A stretch of 64,000 bases of DNA from Ralstonia sp. UBA689 (GCF_002298975.1 NZ_DBMV01000041.1:62001-126000), one strand, 5' to 3'. Positions 46,860 through 56,059 are shown, counted from the first letter of the stretch. Numbers and translations are program-made. The notes: generated by a model not told the origin, from the letters alone.

Positions 46860-48008
46860 CTAGATCAGGCTCGGCTGCACCAACGTTTCCAGCGCCAGCT
46901 TGACGGGCGCGGGCAATCCTACCGAATTGAGCTGCGCGAGCGGCACCCAGCGCCAGCCGCTGTCGAGCGAGGTGGGCGCGGCAATCTCCGCGCGTAGCAA
47001 GTGCATATGCAGACGGAAATGCGTGAAGGTATGCGTGAGCGCGCCGGCAGTTACCACCGCCGTGACCACGCCGTAGGCCTGCGCGGCCTGGCGCACGGCA
47101 CTTGCGTCCAATGGATGCGCATCGAGCGCGTCGCCCATGTCCCCCACCAGCGGCAGCGACCACAGCCCACCCCAGATGCCGCGTTGCGGACGCCGCTGCA
47201 ATAACACTGCGTCGCCGTGCAGCGCAATCACCAGTGTGGCCGCGCGTTCGGGCGTCGCCTTGCGTGGACGCGGCACAGGCAACTCCATCACGCGATCGGT
47301 ACGGCGCGCTTCGCATAGCGATTCGAGCGGACAAGCGCGTTCGCCGGTCAAGCAGGCGGGCTTGCCGCGCGTGCAGACGATGGCGCCCAGATCCATCAAA
47401 CCCTGCGTGTACGGCTGGATACCATCGGCCGGCGGCAGCACGGCTTCGGCGACACGCCACATGGTGTATTCGACTCGCTTGTCACCGGGAAAGCCGTCGA
47501 TGCCAAACACGCGTGCGAAGACGCGCTTGACATTGCCGTCCAGAATGGCCGCGCGCACTCCGTACGAGAACGCTGCGATGGCGGCAGCCGTTGAACGCCC
47601 GATGCCCGGCAACGTCGCCAACACTTCCGGATCGCGCGGGAAGATGCCGCCATGCTCTGCCACGACAATCTGCGCACAGCGATGCAGGTTGCGCGCGCGC
47701 GTGTAGTAACCCAGACCGGCCCAGGCGGCCATGACGTCGTCAGCGGGTGCGGCAGCCAGCGCCTGCACGGTCGGAAACCGTTCGATGAAGCGCGCGTAGT
47801 AACCAAGCACGGCGCTCACCTGCGTCTGCTGCAGCATGATCTCGGAGAGCCACGTGCGATACGCGTCGCCAGTGTTCTGCCATGGCAGATGGTGGCGACC
47901 ATGACGCTGCTGCCAAGCAATCACGCGCACAGCGAAATCGTCGGGGAGCATCGGCAAGGCGGGAGCGGGAAGCGCGGTGCGGCGCGTGCGGCGTTGGGTG
48001 ACAGTCAT
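46860..48008 (-). CDS. mutY: A/G-specific adenine glycosylase MutY
   Basis: 382 residues. It removes adenine mispaired with 8-oxoguanine. Catalytic Glu in LSEIMLQQTQV near 55, the helix-hairpin-helix LPGIGRSTAAAIAAF near 137 and the Asp of ILDGNVKR are intact. The 4Fe-4S cluster cysteines are at 212, 219, 226 and 232: spacing x6-x6-x5 instead of the usual x6-x2-x5, because of four extra residues (LTGERA between the second and third Cys). The C-terminal 140 residues form the NUDIX-like 8-oxoG reader (ALTHTFTHFRLHMHL). Confidence 0.95.
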   Translation of the reverse strand: MTVTQRRTRRTALPAPALPMLPDDFAVRVIAWQQRHGRHHLPWQNTGDAYRTWLSEIMLQQTQVSAVLGYYARFIERFPTVQALAAAPADDVMAAWAGLGYYTRARNLHRCAQIVVAEHGGIFPRDPEVLATLPGIGRSTAAAIAAFSYGVRAAILDGNVKRVFARVFGIDGFPGDKRVEYTMWRVAEAVLPPADGIQPYTQGLMDLGAIVCTRGKPACLTGERACPLESLCEARRTDRVMELPVPRPRKATPERAATLVIALHGDAVLLQRRPQRGIWGGLWSLPLVGDMGDALDAHPLDASAVRQAAQAYGVVTAVVTAGALTHTFTHFRLHMHLLRAEIAAPTSLDSGWRWVPLAQLNSVGLPAPVKLALETLVQPSLI

Positions 48009-48067
48009 GCGTGTGGAGAAGAGGCGGCGCAGAAGACGAACGCGCTGGCGGCGATCCTACCAGAACG

Positions 48068-48091
48068 AAAAAGGCGCCCGCAGGCGCCTTT
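48068..48091 (-). terminator. Terminator after the dynamin-like gene
   Basis: AAAGGCGCC and GGCGCCTTT form a perfect stem with a 4-base loop. Read on minus it ends in five T, 19 bases past the stop codon at 48111. Confidence 0.85.
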
Positions 48092-48110
48092 CTCATGAGC
48101 AACGCTCGCG

Positions 48111-50054
48111 TCAGGCCGCAACCGACTGCCGCTCCAGAATCGTCCCGGCCGCCAGGATGCGGTCGGTGTACTGGGCAATCGTGCCGCTGCGCTCGTCCAG
48201 CGTGTTGAGCAGCGCTTCGAGCTCGGCGATACGCGCTTCCAGCGTGTCGGTGGCCTCGTGAATGCGCTCGATCGAATCGACACGCTTGCGCAGCTGCTTC
48301 TGGTGGTCTCGCACCTGCGCTTCGAGCGGCGTCATGACCGACTTCAGCCAGATCTCGATGTCGCGGTTCATGTCCTGGAAGGTATCCAGCACGCGGCTGG
48401 CCACCGTCGAGAACGCACCGTGCACGAGTTGCGGCTTCGGACGGGTCAGGAAGCTGAACGCGCCAAAGTGGTTGTGCGCGAGCATCAGCGTTTCTTTCAG
48501 ATCGGCGTCGTAGCGCGTGCCCAGGAAGCGCAGCGGCGGCGACAGCGTAAAGCCGTGCTCGGCGTTGAACTTCTTGTACATGCCGTCAACCATCTGGTGC
48601 AGTTGGTCGATGCGGTTGGCCGCGTCGCGCACCAAGCCGGTCAGGTGGCCGAACAGCTTGTCCATGTCGTCGCGCAGGCCGCGCGAGAACACGCGCTCCT
48701 TCATCTTCTCGCGCGCCTCGCGCATCGTCGAGCGGATTTGCTTGAGTTGCACGCTCTTGATGATTTCCGCGCTATGGCGGCCGAATACCGTACGCAGCGC
48801 CTGGAACTTGGCGATGCTCTGCTCAAACTCTTCCTTTTCGCCCTGCACACGCATCAGCATGTGCTTGACCATCGTGTGGTTCTTGCCGCGCAGACCGCGT
48901 AACTCGAACAACTGCTCGACGATGTCGCGGCGGCGCATCTGCAGCAGTTGCTGCGCACCGGCGGCCATATCCTTCACCGCCAGTTGCACCTGCTCGGTGA
49001 CGATCTCGCGACGCTGTGGGATCAGTTGATCCGACAGCACCGACTCCAGCTCCAGCAGGCGGCTCTTGGCCAACAGCTCGTGATCATGACTGACCTTGGC
49101 CAGCAAACCCTTCTGCGCCGACACCGGATACACGCGCTCGACGTCGATGTCGAGCACCTGCGCCGTGGTCATGATCTGGCGGCTGACTTCGTTCTCGATT
49201 TCCTGCTCGGTCTTGAGCGGATCCCACAAGCCGTCGACCTTGTTGAGCACGGCGATGCAACCCTTGCGCTGGCCGCCACCCACGTGCGAACGCCACAGTT
49301 CGAGGTCGCTCTTGGTCACGCCGGCATCGGCGGCCAACACAAACACAACGACGTGCGCATCCGGAATCAGGCGCAGCGTCAACTCAGGCTCCGTACCGAT
49401 GGCGTTCAGGCCCGGTGTATCCAGGATCACCAGCCCCTGCTTGAGCATGGGGTGCGGGAAATTGATGATCGCGTGGCGCCACTTCGAGACTTCCACCGTG
49501 CCGGCGGCATCCACCGAAAACGCTGCGTCCGGATCGGCGTCGTTGTACAGGCCAAGCTGCTCGGCCTCTTCCTTGGGCACGCGCACGGTTTCCACCACGT
49601 GGCGGAAAGCTTCGAGCATGCCTTCGGGCGAAGACGGGTCGAGCGGTACCGACAGCCAGTGGCTCTCGGCATCGCGGAAATCAGCGGTGGAGGCGTCGTG
49701 CAGACGCGTCTCGATCGGCAGCAGGCGAATCGACGGCGCGTAGCTGTCGTCGTACATCAGCTCGGTCGGGCACATCGTGGTCCGGCCCGCCGACGACGGC
49801 AGAATGCGGCGGCCAAAGTCCGCAAAGAAGATGGCGTTGATCAGCTCGCTCTTGCCGCGAGAGAACTCGGCAATGAAGGCGACCTTGAGTTTGTCGCTGC
49901 GCAGGACGCCGCGAATGCGCTGGGCGCGCATGTCGGCCTGGGCGTCGTACAGCTCCTGGGCTTGCAGCCAGTCCTGGAATTCCCCCACCGACTGCAGTAC
50001 CGCAGCGCGCCAGGCGCTGTACTGCTCGAACTGTGTGCTCAGTGTGTTGTTCAT
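48111..50054 (-). CDS. Bacterial dynamin-like GTPase
   Basis: 647 residues. The Dynamin_N GTPase has P-loop AEFSRGKSE (residues 62-70), switch I RTTMCPTEL, DTPGLN near 211 and NKVDG near 270. Two deviations from the textbook P-loop are seen: Ala62 where the first Gly is usual, and Glu after GKS. After residue 350 it is mostly helical with likely coiled-coil parts (350-430, 560-640) and no evident membrane segment. Function unknown; relatives remodel or protect membranes. It lies between mutM and mutY, all on minus, with its own terminator. Confidence 0.9.
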   Translation of the reverse strand: MNNTLSTQFEQYSAWRAAVLQSVGEFQDWLQAQELYDAQADMRAQRIRGVLRSDKLKVAFIAEFSRGKSELINAIFFADFGRRILPSSAGRTTMCPTELMYDDSYAPSIRLLPIETRLHDASTADFRDAESHWLSVPLDPSSPEGMLEAFRHVVETVRVPKEEAEQLGLYNDADPDAAFSVDAAGTVEVSKWRHAIINFPHPMLKQGLVILDTPGLNAIGTEPELTLRLIPDAHVVVFVLAADAGVTKSDLELWRSHVGGGQRKGCIAVLNKVDGLWDPLKTEQEIENEVSRQIMTTAQVLDIDVERVYPVSAQKGLLAKVSHDHELLAKSRLLELESVLSDQLIPQRREIVTEQVQLAVKDMAAGAQQLLQMRRRDIVEQLFELRGLRGKNHTMVKHMLMRVQGEKEEFEQSIAKFQALRTVFGRHSAEIIKSVQLKQIRSTMREAREKMKERVFSRGLRDDMDKLFGHLTGLVRDAANRIDQLHQMVDGMYKKFNAEHGFTLSPPLRFLGTRYDADLKETLMLAHNHFGAFSFLTRPKPQLVHGAFSTVASRVLDTFQDMNRDIEIWLKSVMTPLEAQVRDHQKQLRKRVDSIERIHEATDTLEARIAELEALLNTLDERSGTIAQYTDRILAAGTILERQSVAA

Positions 50055-50318
50055 CGTTCTGTCTTATTGTGTGCGCGCCCCGAAAACGCGCCCTCTCGGC
50101 ATCGCTACTACCGCCCCTACGGCACAGAAATGCACAAATTTAGGTGGAACGATACAGGGAACCGCCCTATTCCGGGAGAACTTTCCGCCGACTTCCGCAG
50201 CCCTGACAATCAAGTGTTGCGGGATGCCATCGGCAGCCGGATACCCCCCTTCGAAATCCTTGCGAAATGGCGGGCGGATCGCTCCACCAGGCCCCGCACC
50301 GGGGCCCTGGCGAGCACT

Positions 50319-51182
50319 TCAGCGCTGGCAGGTAGGGCAGTAGAACGTGGAGCGCTGGCCCTGCACGATCTGGCGAATCGGTGTGCCGCACACGCGGCAT
50401 GGCAGGCCCGCCCGGTCGTACACGAACGCTTCGAGTTGGAAATAACCGCTCTGGCCATCCGAACCGACAAAATCACGCAGCGTGCTGCCGCCCCGGGCAA
50501 TGGCATCGGCGAGCGTGGCGCGAATGGCCTCGGCCAGCGCCGTGTAGCGCGGCCGGCTAATGCGCCCGGCGGCCGTGGTCGGCCGGATGCCGGCGCGGAA
50601 CAGGCTTTCGGAGCAGTAGATGTTGCCCACGCCGACCACGATGTCGCCCGCCAGCAGCGCCGACTTGATGGCGACGCGTCGCCCTCGCGTGCGGGTGTAC
50701 ATCCAATCGCCGTCAAAACGCGCGTCGAACGGTTCGATGCCGAGGTTGCGCAGTAGCGGATGCTCGGCCAGGCCGGCCTCGTCGCCGGGATGCCAGAGCA
50801 CCGCGCCAAAGCGGCGCGGATCGCGATAGCGCAACGTGATCGGAACGCCGGTTGCGTCGATCAGCTCGAGGTCGACGTGGTCATGCTGGCCGGGCGGCAC
50901 GGGCGCCTCCAGCACGCGCAAGGTGCCTGTCATGCCGAGGTGGACCAGCAGCCAGCCGCCGGCGGCATCGGCGTGACTGGCATCGGGCATGCATTCGATG
51001 AGCAGGTATTTGCCCCGGCGCAGCAACCGCGTGACAGTCAAGCCGGCAAGCAGACCGGGCAACGCCGGATCGATCGGCCAGCGCAGCCCGTGATGACGCA
51101 CCACGGCGCGCACGATACGTCGCCCCGTAATATGCGGTAGCAACCCTAGGCGGGTGACCTCAACTTCCGGCAACTCAGGCAT
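50319..51182 (-). CDS. mutM: Formamidopyrimidine-DNA glycosylase MutM
   Basis: 287 residues. It excises 8-oxoguanine and formamidopyrimidines. The N-terminal MPELPEVEV supplies the catalytic Pro and Glu; LLRRGKYLLIE holds the beta-elimination Lys. The helix-two-turn-helix and the C-terminal zinc finger (CRVC ... CPTC) are present. ATG 51182 is required for the catalytic N-terminus; the frame extends 15 codons further but that would block Pro2. Divergent from the TPR gene. Confidence 0.97.
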   Translation of the reverse strand: MPELPEVEVTRLGLLPHITGRRIVRAVVRHHGLRWPIDPALPGLLAGLTVTRLLRRGKYLLIECMPDASHADAAGGWLLVHLGMTGTLRVLEAPVPPGQHDHVDLELIDATGVPITLRYRDPRRFGAVLWHPGDEAGLAEHPLLRNLGIEPFDARFDGDWMYTRTRGRRVAIKSALLAGDIVVGVGNIYCSESLFRAGIRPTTAAGRISRPRYTALAEAIRATLADAIARGGSTLRDFVGSDGQSGYFQLEAFVYDRAGLPCRVCGTPIRQIVQGQRSTFYCPTCQR

Positions 51183-51237
51183 CGAACCTCCGTTGCATGT
51201 GATGCTCCAATTTTCTAACGCTGTCACGATGCGGGCG

Positions 51238-51259
51238 ATTGTAGCGGTCAGGCTACAAT
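51238..51259. promoter_or_regulatory. Inverted repeat with two opposed -10-like boxes between mutM and the TPR gene
   Basis: ATTGTAGC and GCTACAAT are perfect 8-base arms, six bases apart. Each arm contains TACAAT, one on each strand, so one site could serve promoters in both directions. No good -35 elements were found. Confidence 0.4.
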
Positions 51260-51289
51260 GCCTCGAACCCCATCCGGAGCCTTGAGATC

Positions 51290-53227
51290 ATGTCCCACGC
51301 CTTCCCCCGTTCGTCCGCGACGCAACGCTCGCGACGATTTCCACGCAGCCAAGCGGCTTTGCTTGCCGCGCTGGTGGCGGGAGGGCTGGCAAGCCTGCCG
51401 ACATGGGCGGCAAATGCTGTCACAGCACCGGCACTGATCGCTCAGGCAGCGCAGGAAAGCGGCGCCGGCAGCCGAGCAACCGCCCAGTTCGAGCGCTCGC
51501 GCCCGCGCGGCGGCCTGTTGAATTCGGAACGGTCGGACCTGCCATCGGTACCGCTCACCGGGGACATCATGTATCAAGTGCTGGCCGCTGAGGTGTCACT
51601 GCAGCGTGGCCAACCCGAGCCGGCGTACCGCGTCTACCTCGCCCTTGCGCAGGACACGCGCGACCCGCGCTTCGCCCAGCGGGCGACCGAGATCGCCTTC
51701 CTGACCCGCTCAGCCCCGCAGGCGCTCAGGGCATCCCGAGTGTGGGTCGAGCTATCGCCGACCTCGATGCAGGCGCGCCAGGTGCAGCAGCTCCTGCTGG
51801 TGGCCACAGGCCAATGGTCCGAAGTCGAGCCGATGCTGCAGGCGCAGTTGAACAAGATCTCGCCCGGCCAGCGTGCCGATGCCATCCTGCAACTGCAGCA
51901 GCAGATGTCCAAGAGCAACGACCCGGCCGGTGCCGTGACCGCGCTGCAGCACATCGTCGCGCATGACATGCAGCGCCCCGAGACGCATCTCGCCCTGGCA
52001 CGCGCCAAGGTCGCGGCCAAGGACGTACGGGGCGCGCTGTCGGAGCTGGACACCGCACTCAAGCAGCGCCCCGGCTATGAAGAGGCCGCCATCCTGGCGG
52101 CCGAACTGCGCGCCGACGACAACCCCGACGCCGCCATTGCCGGCCTGCGCACCTTCCTGAAGGCTGCCCCTGCTTCCATCGACGGCCACCTGGCGCTTGC
52201 GCGCATGTACCTCGTGCGCGACCAGCAGGACCAGGCCCGCTCCGAGTTCGAAGCGGTCAAGAAGATCGCCCCCAACGACGCCCGCATCACACTGGCGCTG
52301 GGCCTGCTGAACCTGCAGCAACGCCAGTACGACACGGCCGAGCGTTACCTGAAGGAATATGTCTCGCTGACCGCCAAGTCGCCCACGTTGAGCCCCGAGC
52401 CCGGTTATCAGGGCCTCGCCCAGCTTGCCGAAGAAAAGCGCGACTACGCCGGCGCACTCGCCTGGGTCGACAAGATCACCGGCTCGGCCAACGGCGATGC
52501 CGACGGCCAGATCGCACTAGCCGCGGGTATCAAGCGCGGCCAACTGCTTGGCAAGCTGCGCCGCATCGATGAAGCGCAGCAAGCCTTCGATGAACTCGTC
52601 GCCGATGCCGAAGACGTGCCAGACGGCCCGCGCCGCCAGGCCCTCATGGATGGCATCCGCCAGGCCGAGATCGGCATGCTGATGGACGCCAAGGCCTATG
52701 GCCGCGCCCGCGCCCGCGTCAACGAACTGCTGAAGAACGACCCGGACAACGTCGAATACACGTATCAACTGTCGATGCTCGAAGAACACGACGGCCACTA
52801 CGACAACATGGAAACCTTGCTGCGCAAGGTGATCGACCTGCGCCCGGGCCAAGCCATCGGCTACAACGCGCTCGGCTACTCGCTGGCCGATCGCAACGTG
52901 CGCCTGCAGGAGGCGCAGGAGCTGTTGGAGAAGGCCGTGTCGCTGGCCCCGGACGATCCCTACATCGCCGACAGCCTCGGCTGGGTCAAATACCGCCGCG
53001 GCGATCTGCCCGCCGCCACCGACATCCTCAAGAAAGCATGGGCCGCCGCCCCGCAAGCCGAGATCGGCGCGCACCTGGGCGAAGTGCTGTGGCAGTCGGG
53101 CAAGCAGGACGATGCACGCCAGATATGGACGGAAGCCGCCAAGCTCGACATCAACGATGCCACCCTGCGCGAGACACTGCGCCGCTTTGGCCAGCCAATC
53201 CCCGACGTGCCCATGAGCGCGAACTGA
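51290..53227 (+). CDS. Exported TPR-repeat protein
   Basis: 645 residues. The N-terminus is basic and hydrophobic (SQAALLAALVAGGLASLPTWA), a signal peptide with cleavage near 40. From residue 90 onward helical TPR-type repeats fill the protein; clear ones are GYEEAAILAAELRADDNPDA and ALGYSLADRNVRLQEAQELLE. It is probably a periplasmic scaffold. GGAG precedes the ATG. Its stop overlaps the lolB start by one base, which hints at a link with lipoprotein export, though no partner is known. Confidence 0.88.
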   Translation: MSHAFPRSSATQRSRRFPRSQAALLAALVAGGLASLPTWAANAVTAPALIAQAAQESGAGSRATAQFERSRPRGGLLNSERSDLPSVPLTGDIMYQVLAAEVSLQRGQPEPAYRVYLALAQDTRDPRFAQRATEIAFLTRSAPQALRASRVWVELSPTSMQARQVQQLLLVATGQWSEVEPMLQAQLNKISPGQRADAILQLQQQMSKSNDPAGAVTALQHIVAHDMQRPETHLALARAKVAAKDVRGALSELDTALKQRPGYEEAAILAAELRADDNPDAAIAGLRTFLKAAPASIDGHLALARMYLVRDQQDQARSEFEAVKKIAPNDARITLALGLLNLQQRQYDTAERYLKEYVSLTAKSPTLSPEPGYQGLAQLAEEKRDYAGALAWVDKITGSANGDADGQIALAAGIKRGQLLGKLRRIDEAQQAFDELVADAEDVPDGPRRQALMDGIRQAEIGMLMDAKAYGRARARVNELLKNDPDNVEYTYQLSMLEEHDGHYDNMETLLRKVIDLRPGQAIGYNALGYSLADRNVRLQEAQELLEKAVSLAPDDPYIADSLGWVKYRRGDLPAATDILKKAWAAAPQAEIGAHLGEVLWQSGKQDDARQIWTEAAKLDINDATLRETLRRFGQPIPDVPMSAN

Positions 53228-53850
53228 TGGCGTTGCAGCGAAGTTTGCCAATCGCGCGTGCGCTCGGCGCGCTGATGCTGGGTGCCGCCTGCACGGTGTT
53301 TTCCGGTTGCGCGAGCTTGCGCCCAGCCAACGACCTGTTCGCCGGAGCGCAGGATACCGACGCCACCATCACGCGCTACCAGGGCCGCTTCTCCGCACGC
53401 TACATGCAGGGCAACGCCGAGCAGAGCGCGGTGGGTAGCTTCCTGTGGCGCGAGCGCGGAACGGATGTGCAGCTTGAGTTGATGTCGCCGCTGGGCCAGA
53501 CGCTGGCCATCGTCAGTCAGAGCCCGCAAGGTGCGACGCTCGAACTGCCCAACCAGCCGCCACGCCGGGCGCCCGAGGTCGATACGTTGATGCAGGACGC
53601 GCTCGGTTTCTCGCTGCCGGTGTCGGGCCTGCGCGACTGGCTGCGCGCCCGTCCTGCCCCTGACACGCCCGCCCGCGTTGCGCGTGACGCGCAATCGCGC
53701 CCCGAGACCATCGTGCAGAACGGTTGGACCGTGCACTACGTCGCCTGGGCGGACGATGCGTCGGCCGACGCACGCATCCGCCGGCTCGATCTCGATCGCC
53801 CACAAGGGACCAATGGGCCGCTTTCGGTGCGGCTCGTGCTGGATCCCTAA
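53227..53850 (+). CDS. lolB: Outer-membrane lipoprotein receptor LolB
   Basis: 207 residues. A lipoprotein signal peptide with lipobox FSGC (Cys near 23), then the LolB half-barrel (TITRYQGRFSARYMQGN; GTDVQLELMSPLGQTLAIV). It takes lipoproteins from LolA and inserts them in the outer membrane. ATG 53227 overlaps the TPR stop (TGATG). ispE follows 27 bases later, the standard order. Confidence 0.94.
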   Translation: MALQRSLPIARALGALMLGAACTVFSGCASLRPANDLFAGAQDTDATITRYQGRFSARYMQGNAEQSAVGSFLWRERGTDVQLELMSPLGQTLAIVSQSPQGATLELPNQPPRRAPEVDTLMQDALGFSLPVSGLRDWLRARPAPDTPARVARDAQSRPETIVQNGWTVHYVAWADDASADARIRRLDLDRPQGTNGPLSVRLVLDP

Positions 53851-53877
53851 TCCATCCTGCGCCGTCATCGTATCGTC

Positions 53878-54747
53878 ATGTCTTCCGCGCCCACCGAGTT
53901 GCGCGACTGTCCCGCGCCCGCCAAGCTCAATCTCTTCTTGCACGTGGTCGGCCGTCGAGCCGACGGCTACCATCTGTTGCAGACCGTCTTCCAGTTGATT
54001 GACTGGTGTGACACGCTGCACTTCGCGCGTCGCACCGACGGCCGCCTCGTGCGCACCACTGACATCCCCGGCGTGCCGGCTGACGACGATCTCGTGATCC
54101 GCGCCGCACGCCTGCTGCAGGCCGAAACCGGCTGCACGTACGGCGCCGACATCGCGATCGAGAAACACCTGCCGATGGGTGGCGGCCTCGGCGGCGGCTC
54201 GTCCGACGCGGCCACGACGCTGCTCGCACTCAACCGCCTGTGGGGCCTCGATCTGCCGCGTGCGACGTTGATGGCGTTGGGCCTGAGACTCGGCGCCGAC
54301 GTGCCCTTTTTCGTGTTCGGCCAGAACGCCTTCGCCGAGGGCATCGGCGAACAGCTCACGCCCGTCACGCTGCCGCCCGCCACGTTCGTGGTCATCTATC
54401 CGCGCGTGCATGTACCCACCCCCGCAATTTTTTCCGATGAAGGGTTGACACGCGATACGCCACTCACCATAATTACGGACTTTCCTGACCAACAAATTGT
54501 TTTCGCTTACGGTCGCAACGACCTGCAAGCAGTGGCGGAAAGGAAATACGGCGAAATCGCCCGAGCACTTGTCTGGCTGCGTCAATTCAGCCCTCTGGCA
54601 AGAATGACCGGATCCGGCGCCTGCGTGTTTGCTCCGTTCGACAACGTCGAGCATGCGCAAGCGGTAGCGGATCAGGTGCCTTCCGAATGGGAAGGTCGGT
54701 GTGCGGCAGGTCTGACGCATCACCCGCTCGCAAGATTTGCTGTGTAA
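53878..54747 (+). CDS. ispE: 4-diphosphocytidyl-2-C-methyl-D-erythritol kinase
   Basis: 289 residues, GHMP kinase. CPAPAKLNLFLHVVGRRADGYH at the N-terminus and the ATP loop PMGGGLGGGSSDAATTL near 99-115 are diagnostic. It phosphorylates CDP-methylerythritol in the non-mevalonate isoprenoid pathway. It lies between lolB and tRNA-Gln/prs. The sequence toward the 3' end becomes relatively AT-rich, with no disruption of the frame. Confidence 0.97.
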   Translation: MSSAPTELRDCPAPAKLNLFLHVVGRRADGYHLLQTVFQLIDWCDTLHFARRTDGRLVRTTDIPGVPADDDLVIRAARLLQAETGCTYGADIAIEKHLPMGGGLGGGSSDAATTLLALNRLWGLDLPRATLMALGLRLGADVPFFVFGQNAFAEGIGEQLTPVTLPPATFVVIYPRVHVPTPAIFSDEGLTRDTPLTIITDFPDQQIVFAYGRNDLQAVAERKYGEIARALVWLRQFSPLARMTGSGACVFAPFDNVEHAQAVADQVPSEWEGRCAAGLTHHPLARFAV

Positions 54748-54797
54748 GGTTTGCAGTTATCGCTTCTGCAATGGAGGCGGTAACCGATAGGTTGTGT

Positions 54798-54874
54798 AGG
54801 GGCGTCGCCAAGCTGGTTAAGGCACCGGATTTTGATTCCGGCATGCGTAGGTTCGAATCCTTCCGCCCCTGCCA
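54798..54874 (+). tRNA. tRNA-Gln (anticodon TTG)
   Basis: A full cloverleaf can be drawn: acceptor AGGGGCG/CGCCCCT, D arm GCC/GGC, anticodon arm CCGGA-TTTTGAT-TCCGG with TTG, and T loop TTCGAAT. The CCA end is encoded (54872-54874). One T-T mismatch is seen in the T stem (GTAGG against CCTTC). It lies between ispE and prs, a place it holds in related genomes. Confidence 0.95.
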
Positions 54875-54956
54875 TTTTCTTCCTCATGTTCCCAGCAATA
54901 GCCCGGTTGGTGCTTTAACTGACCGGCGCGTCTGAAGTCGAAAAACAGGTGCCCCG

Positions 54957-55907
54957 ATGAGCAGCGAAGGCTTGATGGTTTTTACCGGCAACGCCAACCC
55001 GAAACTCGCAGAAGCTGTCGTCAAGCATCTAGGCATTCCGCTCGGCAAGGCTCTCGTGGGCCGCTTCTCCGACGGTGAAGTCCAGGTCGAAATCCAGGAG
55101 AACGTGCGCGGCAAGCACGTGTTCATCCTGCAATCCACCTGCGCCCCAACCAACGACAACCTGATGGAATTGATGGTGATGGTCGACGCGCTCAAGCGCG
55201 CGTCTGCCCGCCGCATCACGGCCGCCATCCCCTACTTCGGCTATGCCCGCCAGGACCGCCGCCCGCGTTCGGCGCGCGTGGCCATCTCCGCCAAGGTGGT
55301 AGCCAACATGCTGGAAGTCGCCGGTGTCGAGCGCGTGCTGACGATGGACCTCCACGCTGACCAGATCCAGGGTTTCTTCGACATTCCGGTCGACAACATC
55401 TACGCATCGCCGATCCTTCTCGAAGACCTGCGCAAGAAGAACTACGACAACCTGCTGGTGGTGTCGCCGGACGTCGGCGGCGTGGTGCGCGCGCGCGCAC
55501 TGGCCAAGCAGCTCAACACCGACCTGGCGATCATCGACAAGCGCCGCCCCAAGGCCAACGTGGCCGAGGTGATGAACATCATCGGTGAAGTCGAAGGCCG
55601 TAACTGCGTGATCATGGATGACATGATCGACACCGGCGGCACGCTGTGCAAAGCTGCCCAGGTGCTCAAGGAACGTGGCGCCAAGCAGGTGTTCTCGTAC
55701 TGCACGCATCCAGTGCTGTCGGGTGGTGCAGCGGCCCGCATTGCAGATTCGATGCTGGACGAAGTGGTCGTGACCGACACGATTCCGCTGCGCGAAGACG
55801 CCCTCAAGTGCGGCAAGATTCGCCAACTGTCGACAGCGCCGCTGCTGGCCAGCACCTTCACCCGTATCGTCAAGGGCGAATCGATCATGGAGCTGTTTGC
55901 CGAATGA
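54957..55907 (+). CDS. prs: Ribose-phosphate pyrophosphokinase
   Basis: 316 residues, standard length. It makes PRPP for nucleotide, His and Trp synthesis. The RYARQDRRPRSARVAISAKV region (near 97-113 in the protein) forms the ATP flexible loop, and the PRPP site is VIMDDMIDTGGT near 218-229. ATG 54957 is the normal start. It lies downstream of tRNA-Gln. Confidence 0.98.
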   Translation: MSSEGLMVFTGNANPKLAEAVVKHLGIPLGKALVGRFSDGEVQVEIQENVRGKHVFILQSTCAPTNDNLMELMVMVDALKRASARRITAAIPYFGYARQDRRPRSARVAISAKVVANMLEVAGVERVLTMDLHADQIQGFFDIPVDNIYASPILLEDLRKKNYDNLLVVSPDVGGVVRARALAKQLNTDLAIIDKRRPKANVAEVMNIIGEVEGRNCVIMDDMIDTGGTLCKAAQVLKERGAKQVFSYCTHPVLSGGAAARIADSMLDEVVVTDTIPLREDALKCGKIRQLSTAPLLASTFTRIVKGESIMELFAE

Positions 55908-55931
55908 TTCGGCTGGCGCCAGGGTTCCTGT

Positions 55932-55937
55932 TATAAT
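55932..55937 (+). promoter_or_regulatory. Perfect -10 box upstream of rplY leader
   Basis: TATAAT lies 25 bases after the prs stop. The best -35, TTCGGC at 55908-55913, is 18 bases upstream and weak. It would start a leader of about 115 bases before rplY. Confidence 0.5.
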
Positions 55938-55948
55938 TCAAAGCTTTA

Positions 55949-56045
55949 CTGCAGAAAACGTCGGCTAGACGGGACTTTTGCAGTGTTTGCGGGGCGCAAT
56001 GTTGCGCCCCGTTCACCAGACGGCTTGGTCGCGAGTCGTCTTTTT
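55949..56045 (+). promoter_or_regulatory. Structured 5' leader of rplY, candidate attenuator
   Basis: Three hairpins follow one another. First, 55949-55983: CTGCAGAAAA with TTTTGCAG, enclosing CGTC/GACG. Second, 55990-56011: perfect 10-base arms CGGGGCGCAA / TTGCGCCCCG. Third, 56018-56041: 8-base stem AGACGGCT / AGTCGTCT followed by five T, an intrinsic-terminator form ending 15 bases before the ATG. This suggests control of L25 synthesis by attenuation; the ligand or factor is unknown. Confidence 0.55.
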
Positions 56046-56059
56046 CGTTTGGAGCAATC

